Shown here piece by piece: positions 38,801-50,800 of a DNA stretch of 61,073 nt (position 1 is the first letter of the stretch; every line of letters begins with the position of its first letter). The notes beneath the pieces were generated by a model. It did no database searches. It worked only from the letters and a program-made list of their open reading frames with translations, and was not told the DNA's origin. Both the position numbers and the translations under genes were made by a program. Origin of the DNA: Pseudomonas sp. SJZ074. GTDB taxonomy: Bacteria; Pseudomonadota; Gammaproteobacteria; Pseudomonadales; Pseudomonadaceae. The DNA lies in assembly GCF_007828215.1 (NCBI RefSeq), contig NZ_VIUE01000035.1, positions 1-61,073 on the forward strand, read 5' to 3'.

Positions 38801-41800
38801 CTCGCTGAACTTCGACCTGGCGGTCTATGAGTGCTTTGCACCGTTGACCAGCGGCGGCAGCATCGAGGTGGTCACTAATGTGCTGGAACTGCAACAGGGC
38901 GAGCACGACATCAGCCTGATCAACACCGTACCGTCGGCGCTCAAGGCGCTGCTGGAAGCCGGTGGACTGGGCGAGGGTGTGGACACGGTCAACGTGGCCG
39001 GCGAAGCCCTCAAGCGCAGTCTGGTGGAGGCGCTGTTCGAACAGACTTCGGTCAAGCGTCTGTGCAACCTCTATGGCCCTTCGGAAACCACGACCTATTC
39101 GAGTTGGGTGTCGATGGCCCGTGAGGACGGCTTTGCCGCCCACATCGGCAAACCGGTCGCCAACACCCGGTTCTACCTGCTGGACGAACATAAACAACCG
39201 GTGCCATTGGGCGTCCCAGGGGAAATCTACATCGGTGGTGCCGGTGTCGCGCGGGGTTACCTGAACCGTGATGACCTGACCGCCGAACGCTTCCTGAAGG
39301 ATCCGTTCAGCAGCGAGCCGAACGCGCGGATGTACAAGACCGGCGACCTAGGTCGCTACCTGCCGGACGGCAATATCGAGTACCTGGGCCGTAACGACGA
39401 CCAGGTGAAGATCCGCGGTTTCCGCATCGAACTGGGCGAGATCGAAGCCCGGCTTGCCCGGCATGAATCGGTAAAAGAAGCGGTGGTACTGGCCCGCGAA
39501 GACGTGCCAGGCGACAAGCGCCTGGTCGCCTATTTCACCCAGTCAGAAGCGGTGGACATCGAAACCCTGCGCAGCCACCTGCAAGCGCAACTGCCGGCCT
39601 ATATGGTCCCGGTGGCCTACGTACACCTCGACGAACTGCCGCTGACTCCCAACGGCAAACTCGACCGCAAGGCCCTGCCGGCACCCGACCACGACGCACT
39701 GATCAGCCGCGGTTACGAAGCTCCCCAAGGTGAAATCGAAACCACCCTGGCGCAGATCTGGCAGGACCTGCTCAAGGTCGAGCGCGTCGGCCGTCACGAC
39801 CATTTCTTCGAACTCGGCGGCCACTCGCTGCTGGCCGTCAGCCTGATCGAACGGATGCGTCAGGCCGGCCTGAGTGCCGACGTGCGCGTGCTGTTCGGCC
39901 AGCCGACCTTGATGGCGCTGGCGGCAGCGGTGGGTAGCGGCAGTGAAATCCAGGTGCCGGCCAACGGCATCCTGCTCGGTTGCACACGGATCACGCCCGA
40001 CATGCTGACGCTCAGTCGCCTGGATCAGAACGCCATCGACCATATCGCCTCGAAAGTGCCGGGTGGCATGGGCAACATACAGGACATCTACCCGCTGGCG
40101 CCGTTGCAGGAAGGCATCCTCTATCACCATCTGGCCGCCGAACAGGGCGACCCCTACGTGTTGCAGTCGCAGTTCGCCTTCGACAGCCGCGAGGCTCTGG
40201 ACGATTTCGTCCAGGCCCTGCAAGTGGTAATCGATCGCCACGACATCCTGCGTACCGCCATCGTCTGGGAGGGTCTCGACGAACCTCAGCAAGTGGTCTG
40301 GCGCGAGGCGCGTCTGGGGCTGGAAGCCTTTGTCGCGGATCCGCAGGCCGGTACTGTCAACGAACAACTGCACAGTCGTTTCAATGCCCGGCACTTTGCC
40401 CTCGACCTCACCCAGGCACCGCTGATGCGCCTGGCGTTCGCTGAAGACCAGGCCGATCAGCGCTGGATCGCGATGCTGTTGTTCCATCACATCGCCCTCG
40501 ATCATGCGGCGATGAAAGTGGTGCAGCGCGAGATGCTGGCGTATCTGCAGGGGCAGGCTGACCGGTTGGACACCCCCGCGCCGTACCGCAACTATGTGGC
40601 TCAGGCCCGCCTGGGGGTGAGTCGTGAAGAGCATGAAGGCTTCTTCAGCGACATGCTCGGCGATGTGGACGAGCCGACACTGCCGTTTGGCCTGCACGAT
40701 GTGCAGGACGACGGTGACGATATTGAGACCGCGACACAACTGCTCGACAGCGACTTGAGCCGTCGCCTGCGGCGTCTGGCCCGCCAGTCAGGCGTGGGCG
40801 CGGCGAGCCTGCACCACTTGGCCTGGGCCCAGGTGCTGGGCCGGGTGTCCGGCAAACAGGACGTGGTGTTCGGCACGGTGCTGATGGGCCGGATGCAGGG
40901 CGGCGAGGGCGCCGACCGTGCGCTGGGTATGTTCATCAACACCCTGCCGCTTCGCGTCAGTGTCGATGAGCAGAACGTCAAGGCCGGGGTCAAGGAAGTG
41001 CATGGTCGGCTGACCGCCCTGTTGGGGCATGAACATGCCCCATTGGCACTGGCCCAGCGTTGCAGTGCGGTTAGCGCACCGACGCCGCTGTTCAGTGCCT
41101 TGCTGAACTACCGTAATTCCAGCGAACAGGCGGCTGGGCAGGATACCCTCGCGGCCTGGCAGGGTATCGAAACACTGGGCGGCGAATCACGTACCACCTA
41201 TCCGCTGATGTTATCGGTGGATGATCTGGGTGAAGACTTCGCCTTGACCGCCCAGACCATGAAGCGTGTGGGCGCGCAGCGGATATGCGCCTACATGGAA
41301 ACCGCACTGCACAGTCTGGCCGCAGCGCTGGAGTTCAGCCCCACGACACGCCTGCGCAGTCTGGAGGTACTGCCGCAAGTCGAGCGCCGGCAAGTGTTGA
41401 TGGGATTCAACGCCACCAGCCGTCGTTATCCGCAGCACCGGACCGTCAATGACTTGTTCGAAGCACAGGTGCAGGCGCATCCCGACGCCGTTGCCGTGGT
41501 CCATGACGAGCAACGCCTGACGTATCGCGAACTCAATGCCAGGGCCAACCGCCTGGCCCGTCACCTGATTGGTCTGGGCACTCAGTTGGGCGACAGCGTG
41601 GCCATTGGCTTGGCACGTTCGAGCGACCTGTTGGTCAGTCAACTGGCCGTGCTCAAGTGTGCTGCCGTCTACGTGCCGCTGGATGTCAACGCACCGCTCG
41701 AGCGTCAGCAGTTCATGATCCAGGACAGTGGCGCACAATTGGTGCTGACCCTGAGCACGATGGTTGTGCCAGAAGGTGTGCAACGGGTGGACCTGGATAT

Positions 41801-44800
41801 CATCGAGCTGGACGAGTCTGCCGATAACCTGGAGCTGACCCAGGATGCTGAGTCGGTTGCCTACATCATGTACACCTCCGGTTCCACTGGCACGCCGAAG
41901 GGCGTGCTGGTGCCGCACCGGGCGATCAACCGCTTGGTGATCAACAACGGCTATGCCGATTTCGATGCCCGAGATCGGGTGGCGTTTGCTTCCAACCCGG
42001 CCTTCGACGCCAGTACTCTCGATGTGTGGGCGCCGTTGCTCAACGGCGGCTGCGTGGTGATGGTCGAGCAGGATGTGTTGCTGTCCCAGGAGCGGTTCGC
42101 GGCGTTGTTGATCGAGCAGTCGGTCAGCGTGTTGTGGATGACCGCCGGGCTGTTCCATCAGTACGCCGACGGCCTGCTGCCGGTGTTCAAGCAACTGCGC
42201 TACCTGATCGTGGGTGGCGACGTGCTGGATCCGGCGGTGATCGCGCGGGTGCTGAAAGACGGCGCGCCGCAGCATTTGCTCAACGGCTATGGCCCGACCG
42301 AAGCCACGACCTTCACTACCACTTATGAAATCAAAGATGTAGGCGAGGGCGGTATTCCCATTGGTCGTCCGATTGGCAATACCCGCGTCTACATCCTGGA
42401 CGCCAACCAGCAACCCGTGCCTGTCGGCGTGGCGGGCGAGTTGTATATCGGCGGCGACGGCGTAGCGAACGGCTACCTGAACCGTCCGGAACTGACCGCC
42501 GAGAAGTTCGTCGCCGACCCGTTCAGCGCCGATCCGGCGGCCTTGCTCTACCGCACTGGCGACCTGGCGCGCTGGCGTGCCGATGGAGCCGTGGAGTATC
42601 TGGGGCGTAACGACGACCAGGTGAAGATCCGTGGCTTCCGCATCGAACTGGGCGAGATCGAAGTCCGACTCGCACAACATGATGCCGTGAAGGACTGCGT
42701 GGTCCTGGCCCGTGAAGACGTGCCAGGCGAGAAACGCCTGGTGGCTTACTTCACTCAAGCGCAGGACGTGGACATCGAGGCGTTGCGCGCCCATCTGCAA
42801 GGGCAACTGCCGGAGTACATGGTGCCGGTGGCCTACATGCGCCTCGACGCATGGCCATTGACCGCCAACGGCAAACTGGACCGTCGCGCACTGCCGGCAC
42901 CGGATCTGGATTCACTCGCCACACGGGCCTATGAGGCCCCGCAAGGTGAAGTCGAAGCCACGTTGGCGCAGCTTTGGCAAGACCTGCTCAAGGTCGAGCG
43001 CATTGGTCGTCATGATCATTTCTTCGAACTGGGCGGTCATTCGTTGTTGGCGGTGAGTTTGATCGAGCGCATGCGCCAGGTCGGTTTGAGCGCTGACGTG
43101 CGGGTGCTGTTCAGCCAGCCGACCCTGGCGGCGCTGGCCGCGGCCGTCGGCAGTGGCAAGGAGGTCAAGGTGCCTGCGAACCTGATCGCCTCCGGCTGTG
43201 AACGGATTACGCCGGACATGCTCACGCTGATCCAGCTTGATCAGGAGGCGATTGACCGGGTCGTGGCAACGGTGCCGGGCGGCGCGCGCAATGTGCAGGA
43301 CATCTATCCGTTGGCGCCGCTGCAGGAAGGTATCCATTACCATCACCTGGCCGCCGAGCAGGGTGACCCCTATGTGCTGAAAATACTGTTCGAACTACGC
43401 AGTCGGGATCGGCTGTCGGCCTTTGCAGATGCGTTGCAGCATGTCATCGATCGACATGACATCTTGCGCACCGGCGTGGTGTGGGAAGGGTTCGATTCGC
43501 CGGTGCAAGTGGTCTGGCGCAACGCGCCGCTGGCGGTGGATGAGGTGGTGCTGGCAGCCGAGGCGGGGGATGTCGTTACCCTGCTGCAGGAGCGTTTCGA
43601 TCCACGGCATTACCGTCTCGATATCACCCGGGCGCCGATGATGCGCCTGGTGTTCGCCCAGGACGCGGCCAACCAGCGTTGGGTGGCGATGTTGCTGTTC
43701 CACCATATGGCGCTGGACCACACCGCCATGGAAGTGGTGCGACACGAGATGCAGGCGCACCTGTTGGGCGAGGCCGAGCCGCTGACGGCGGCCGTGCCGT
43801 ATCGCAACTATGTGGCCCAGGCTCGCCTGGGGGTGAGTCACGCGGAGCACGAAGCGTTCTTCCGCGAGATGCTCGGTGATGTGGACGAGCCGACCCTGCC
43901 GTTCGGTCTCCAGGATGTACAGGGGGATGGACGGGATATCGAGGAGGCCAGGTTGCCTGTCGACCTGTCGGTGTGTCTGCGCCTGCGAGCCCAGGCGCGC
44001 CAGCTCGGCGTGGGTGCGGCCAGCCTGGTCCATCTGGCGTGGGGGCAGGTGTTGAGCCAGGTGTGTGGTAAACGGGATGTGGTGTTCGGCACTGTGCTGA
44101 TGGGCCGGATGCAGGGCGGCGATGGCGCTGATCGGGCGCTGGGCATGTTCATCAATACCTTGCCGTTGCGGGTGGATGTTGGCGATCAGGGCGCGCGTGA
44201 CGGCGTGAAAGCCACCCACGCCCGGTTGACCGGCCTGCTGGGGCATGAGCACGCCTCCCTGGCGCTGGCCCAGCGCTGCAGCGGTGTGGTTGCGCCGATG
44301 CCGCTGTTCAGTACGTTGCTCAACTACCGTCACAGCGCGGTGGACGAGGATTCGAGTGAGGTCCTGGCCGGTTGGGAAGGGATCGAAACCCTGGTCAGCG
44401 AAGAGCGTACCAACTACCCACTGACCCTGTCGGTGGATGACCTGGGCGAAGGTTTCGGCTTGACGGCGCTGGCCGTGCCGCAGATCGGTGCACAGCGGGT
44501 CTGCACCTACATGAACGTCGCGCTGGAGCGCCTGGTGGAGGCGCTGGAGCAGACACCTCCGGCGCGCCTGGACAGCCTGTCGGTGCTGTCGTCGGCCGAA
44601 CGCCGGCAATTGCTGGTGGATTTCAACGCGACCACCCGCAGCTTTCCACGGGACAGGACCGTTCACAGCTTGTTCGAAGCACAGGTGCAAGCGCATCCCG
44701 ATGCCGTTGCCGTTATCCATGACGGGCAATGCCTGACCTATGGCGAACTCAACACCAGGGCCAACCGCCTGGCCCGTCACCTGATCGGTCTGGGTACTCA

Positions 44801-47800
44801 GTTGGGCGACAGCGTGGCCATTGGCTTGACACGTTCGAGCGACCTGCTGGTCAGTCAGTTGGCTGTGCTCAAGTGTGCTGCCGTCTACGTGCCGTTGGAT
44901 GTCAACGCACCGCTCGAGCGTCAGCAGTTCATGATCCAGGACAGTGGCGCACAATTGGTGCTGACCCTGAGCACGATGGTTGTGCCAGAAGGTGTGCAAC
45001 GGGTGGACCTGGATATCGTCGAGCTGGACGAGTCTGCCGACAACCTGGAGCTGACCCAGGATGCCGAGTCGGTTGCGTACATCATGTACACCTCCGGTTC
45101 CACCGGCATGCCGAAGGGCGTGCTGGTGCCGCACCGGGCGATCAACCGTTTGGTCATCAACAACGGCTATGCCGATTTCGATGCCCGAGATCGGGTGGCG
45201 TTTGCTTCCAACCCGGCCTTCGATGCCAGCACCCTCGACGTCTGGGCGCCGTTGCTCAACGGCGGTTGCGTGGTGGTGGTCGATCAGGACGTGCTGCTGT
45301 CCCGGGAGCGGTTCGCGGCGTTGTTGAGCGAACAAGCGATCAGCGTGTTGTGGATGACCGCCGGGCTGTTCCACCAGTACGCCGACGGCCTGCTGCCGGT
45401 GTTCAAGCAACTGCGTTACCTGATCGTGGGTGGCGACGTGCTGGATCCGGCGGTGATCGCGCGGGTGCTGAAAGACGGCGCGCCGCAGCATCTGCTCAAC
45501 GGTTATGGCCCGACCGAAGCCACGACCTTCACCACCACTTACGAAATCAAGGGCGTGGGCGAGGGCGGTATCCCGATTGGGCATCCGATCGGCAACACCC
45601 GCGTCTATGTGCTGGATGCGAACCAGCAGCCGGTGCCGGTGGGTGTAGCGGGCGAGTTGTATATCGGTGGCGATGGTGTGGCGAAAGGGTATTTGAATCG
45701 CCCCGAGCTGACCGCCGAGAAGTTCGTCGCCGACCCGTTCAGTGCCGATCCGACAGCCTTGCTCTATCGTACCGGCGACCTGGCGCGCTGGCGTGCTGAC
45801 GGAGCCGTGGATTACCTGGGGCGTAACGACGACCAGGTGAAGATCCGTGGTTTCCGCATCGAACTGGGCGAGATCGAAGCCCGCTTGAGTCAATGTGCCG
45901 GCGTAAAAGACGCCGTGGTGCTGGCGCGGCAGGACGAAACCGGGCTCAAGCGCCTGGTGGGCTATGTGATCCCCGAGTCGGGCATCACCCTGTCGGTGCA
46001 CGCGCTGCGTAGCCAGTTGGCAAGCACGTTGGCCGAATACATGGTGCCGAGCGCCTTTGTCGTGCTGTCATCCTTCCCGCTGACCGCCAACGGCAAGCTG
46101 GACCGCCGCGCCTTGCCGGCACCGGACGCCGAGGCGTATGCCAGCCGCGAATACGCGGCTCCGCAGGGCGAGATCGAAACCACCTTGGCCCAACTTTGGG
46201 CTGAAGTGCTCAAGGTCGAGCAGATCGGTCGTCATGATCACTTCTTCGAACTGGGCGGTCATTCGCTGTTGGCGGTGACCCTGATCGAACGCATGCGTCA
46301 GGCCGGTCTGAGCGCCGACGTGCGCGTGCTGTTCAGCCAGCCGACTCTGGCGGCACTGGCGGCTGCCGTTGGCAGCGGCAGGGAAGTCGAGGTGCCGGCG
46401 AATCTCATCGAGCCCGGCTGTGGGCGCATCACTCCGGCCATGCTGCCGTTGGTGAGCCTCGACCAGGAGACGATCGACCGGATCGTCGCCACCGTTCCGG
46501 GTGGGGCGGCCAACGTGCAGGACATCTACCCGCTGGCGCCGCTACAGGAAGGCATCCTCTATCACCACTTGGCCGCCGAGCAGGGCGACCCCTATGTGCT
46601 GCAGTCGCAGTTCGCCTTCGACAGCTTCCAGCGCTTCGAGGCGTTCGTCGAAGCGCTGCAGGTGGTGATCGACCGCCATGACATCCTGCACACCAGTGTG
46701 GCCTGGGAAGGCCTGGACGAACCGCTGCAGATGGTCTGGCGCAAGGTTCTGCTGGAGCCGCAGCGCTTCGAAGCCGATGCCGCGGCCGGTGATGTCGCCA
46801 CGCAACTGGCGAGCCGCTTCGATGCGCGGCACTACCGTCTGGACTTGCGCCGTGCCCCGATGTTGCAACTGGTCTACAGCAGGGACGAGGCCCAGGACCG
46901 TTGGCTGGCGATCCTGCTGTTCCATCACATGGCGCTGGACCATACCGCGCTGGAAGTGGTGCAACACGAGATGCAGGCGCACTTGACCGGCAAGGCCGGG
47001 CAACTGACTGAAGCCGTGCCTTATCGCAACTATGTGGCCCAGGCCCGACTGGGCATGAGCGAGGCGGAACACGAAGCGTTCTTCCGCGAGATGCTGGCTG
47101 ACATCGATGAGCCAACGCTGCCCTTCGGGTTGGCCCAGGTGCAGGGCGACGGACGCGGTATCGCCGAGGTGACGGAGTTGGTCGGTCAGGTCCTGAGCCT
47201 TCGTCTGCGGACCCAGGCCCGACTGCTCGGTGTGAGCGCCGCGAGCCTGGTCCATCTGGCTTGGGCCCAGGTCTTGAGCATGGCGACCGGGCAGAAAGAC
47301 GTAGTGTTCGGCACGGTATTGCTGGGCCGTATGCAAGGCGGCGAGGGGGCCGACCGGGCGCTGGGCATGTTCATCAATACCTTGCCGGTTCGTGTGCCGG
47401 TGGACGGGCAGAGTGTGCGTGACGCGGTCCGCATGACCCACGGGCGCTTGACCGGCCTGTTGGGGCACGAGCATGCGTCGCTGGCCCTGGCTCAGCGTTG
47501 CAGCGGCGTGGCTGCGCCAACCCCGCTGTTCAGCGCGCTTCTGAATTATCGGCACAGCGCGACTCAGGTGACTGACGAAGTGTTGTCTGCCTGGAGCGGC
47601 ATGCAGATGCTGTCCAGCGAAGAACGGACCAACTATCCGCTGACATTGAATATCGATGACCTGGGTGACGACTTCAGCCTGACCGTTCAGGTGGCCGCGC
47701 AGATCGGTGCCCAACGCATCAGTGGCTATATGCAGGTCGCCCTGCAAAGCCTGGTGGATGCCCTGGAACGCGCCCCGCAAACGCCGGTGCGCAGCTTGAC

Positions 47801-50800
47801 AGTGCTGCCGCAGGCCGAGCGCCGGCAGTTGCTGGAGACCTGGAATGCTTCGGATGCGGTGTATGCCGATGATGCATTGATCCACGGCCAATTCGAGGCC
47901 TGGGCGGCGGCGCAACCCGACGCCGTGGCCGTGGTGTTCGAGGACCGCACGCTGACCTACGGTGCACTCAATAGCCGGGCCAACCAACTCGCCCATCGTT
48001 TGCTGGCCTTGGGCATCCGTCCGGATGACCGGGTGGCGATCTGCGTCGAACGTGGCCTGGACATGATCGTTGGCCTGTTGGGCATCCTCAAGGCGGGGGC
48101 GGGCTATGTGCCGCTGGATCCGGCTTATCCTCAAGAGCGCCTGGCATTCATGCTCGACGACAGCGCGCCGGTGGCATTGCTCACCCAGGCGCATCTGTTG
48201 GCTCATTTGCCTGGCTTGTCTGCCGACGTATTGCTGCTCGATCAGCCCGAAACAGCGGGGATCGCGCAACAACCGCAGCATAACCCTGAGCTTGAGACGC
48301 TGACGTCCCGGCACTTGGCCTATGTGATCTACACCTCCGGTTCCACTGGTTTGCCCAAAGGCGTGATGGTCGAGCATCGCAACGTCGCGCGGCTGTTCTC
48401 GGCCACGCAACCGTGGTTCGACTTCGGCCCGCAGGACGTGTGGGCGCTGTTCCATTCCTTCGCCTTCGACTTCTCGGTCTGGGAAATCTGGGGCGCGCTG
48501 ACCCATGGCGGCCGCCTGCTGGTGGTACCGCAACTGGTCAGTCGTTCGCCGCAGGAATGCTATGCGCTGTTGTGCCAGGCCGGCGTCACGGTGCTGAACC
48601 AGACGCCGAGCGCGTTCCGCCAGTTGATCGCGGCCCAGGGCGAAAGCGAGCTGAAGCACAGCCTGCGCCAGGTGATTTTCGGTGGCGAAGCCCTGGAAAC
48701 CGGCATCCTCAAACCGTGGTACGCCCGCGAAATCAACGCCGGCACGCAATTGGTCAATATGTACGGCATCACCGAAACCACCGTGCACGTGACCTATCGT
48801 GCGCTGTCTGCCGCAGATGCCCAGTTGGTGGGCGTCAGCCCGATTGGCGGGCGTATTCCCGACCTGCAGCTGTACGTGCTCGACGCCCAGCGCGAGCCGG
48901 TGCCGGTGGGCGTGGTGGGTGAGATGTACGTCGGTGGCGCGGGCGTCAGCCGAGGCTATCTGAACCGCGACGAACTGACCGCCGAGCGTTTCCTGAAAAA
49001 TCCGTTCAGCGATGAGCCGAACGCCCGCATGTACAAGACCGGTGACCTGGGTCGCTGGCTCGCGGATGGCAGCATCGAATACCTGGGGCGTAACGATGAC
49101 CAGGTGAAGATCCGCGGCTTCCGTATCGAGCTGGGTGAGATCGAGGCGGCGCTGGCGACTTGCGACGGGGTCAGCGAGGCGGTGGTCATCGCTCGCGAAG
49201 ACGAGCCGGGGGACAAGCGCCTGGTGGCTTATGTGATTGCCGAGGAAAACGCCCAACCGTCGGCTGCCGACCTGCGTCTCCAACTGTTGGAGGGATTGGC
49301 GGACTACATGGTGCCGAGTGCCTTCGTGATGCTCGAAGCCTTCCCGCTGACCACCAATGGCAAGCTGGATCGCAAGGCGTTGCCGGCACCGGACCTGTCT
49401 TCGGTGATCACTCATGCCTATGAAGCGCCGCAAGGTGAAGTTGAAGTCGCCATTGCCGGCATTTGGCAGGACTTGCTGAGTCTGGAGCGGATCGGTCGCC
49501 ACGATAATTTCTTCGAGCTGGGCGGCCATTCGTTGCTGGCGGTGAAATTGATTGAGCGTATGCGTCAGGTGGACCTGAGCGCCGACGTGCGCGTGCTGTT
49601 CAGTCAGCCAACGTTGGCCGCGCTGGCCGCTGCGGTGGGCGGGCACACGGAAGTCGTGGTGCCGGAGAATCTGATTCCGGACGGTTGCACACGGATCACC
49701 CCGGCCATGCTGCCCCTGGCCGATCTGGACCAGGAGGCCATCGACCGCATCGTCGCAACGGTGCCCGGCGGCGTCGCCAATGTGCAGGACATCTATGCCC
49801 TGGCACCATTGCAGGAGGGGATTCTCTATCACCACGTTGCGGCAGCCCAGGGTGACCCCTACTTGCAGTATGTGCTGTTCGGTTTCGACAGCTTCACGCG
49901 TCTGGAGGGTTTCACTCAGGCGTTGCAAGCGGTCGTTGCCCGCCACGATATCCTGCGCACGGCGGTGCTCTGGGAAGGACTGACCGAGCCGGTGCAGGTG
50001 GTCTGGCGTAACGCGCAGCTGGTTGTGGAAAGGGTCCAGCTGGACCCGATGGCCGGCGATATCGCTACGCAACTGCACCAGCGTTTCGATCCACGGCACT
50101 ATCGCCTGGACATCCGCCAGGCACCGCTGATGCGCGTCGCTTATGCGCAAGACCCGGAAAATCAACGCTGGGTGGGCATCCTGTTGTTCCATCACCTGGT
50201 GGACGATGCCACCTCGCTGGCGGTGCTGTCCGCGGAAATCGAGGCGCACATGCTCGACCAGGGGCAACGCTTGTCGGCTTCGGTGCCGTACCGTAACTAC
50301 GTGGCCCAGGCGCGGCTGGGTGTCAGCCGCCAAGCCCATGAGCAGTTCTTCCGCGATATGCTCGGCGATGTCGACGAGCCGACGTTGCCGTTCGGCCTGC
50401 AGGATGTGCAGGGCGATGGCAGCGGCATCGAAGAGCTCCGCCAGGACGTCGATGCGGACCTGAGTCGTCGGTTGCGGGCCCAGGCCCGTCAGCTGGGCGT
50501 GAGCGCGGCGAGTCTGTATCACCTGGTCTGGGCGCAGGTGCTGGGCAAGGTGTCGGGCAAGGACGACGTGGTATTCGGCACCGTGCTGGTGGGCCGGATG
50601 CAGGGCGGCGAGGGCGCCGACCGGGCGCTGGGGATGTTCATCAACACCTTGCCGTTGCGGGTGAGCCTGGGGCAGACCGCTGTCGGTGCGGGCGTGAAGG
50701 CGACCCATGCGCGCTTGAGCGCCTTGCTCGCTCACGAACATGCATCATTGACCCTGGCCCAACGTTGCAGTGGCGTGGAGGCACCGACGCCGTTGTTCAG

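Noticed and set aside
46542..50741. Long minus-strand open frames opposite the peptin synthetase (up to 1,399 residues)
   Set aside because: They show the same repeating antisense pattern module after module. There is no ribosome site, no motif, and the plus strand is clearly coding.
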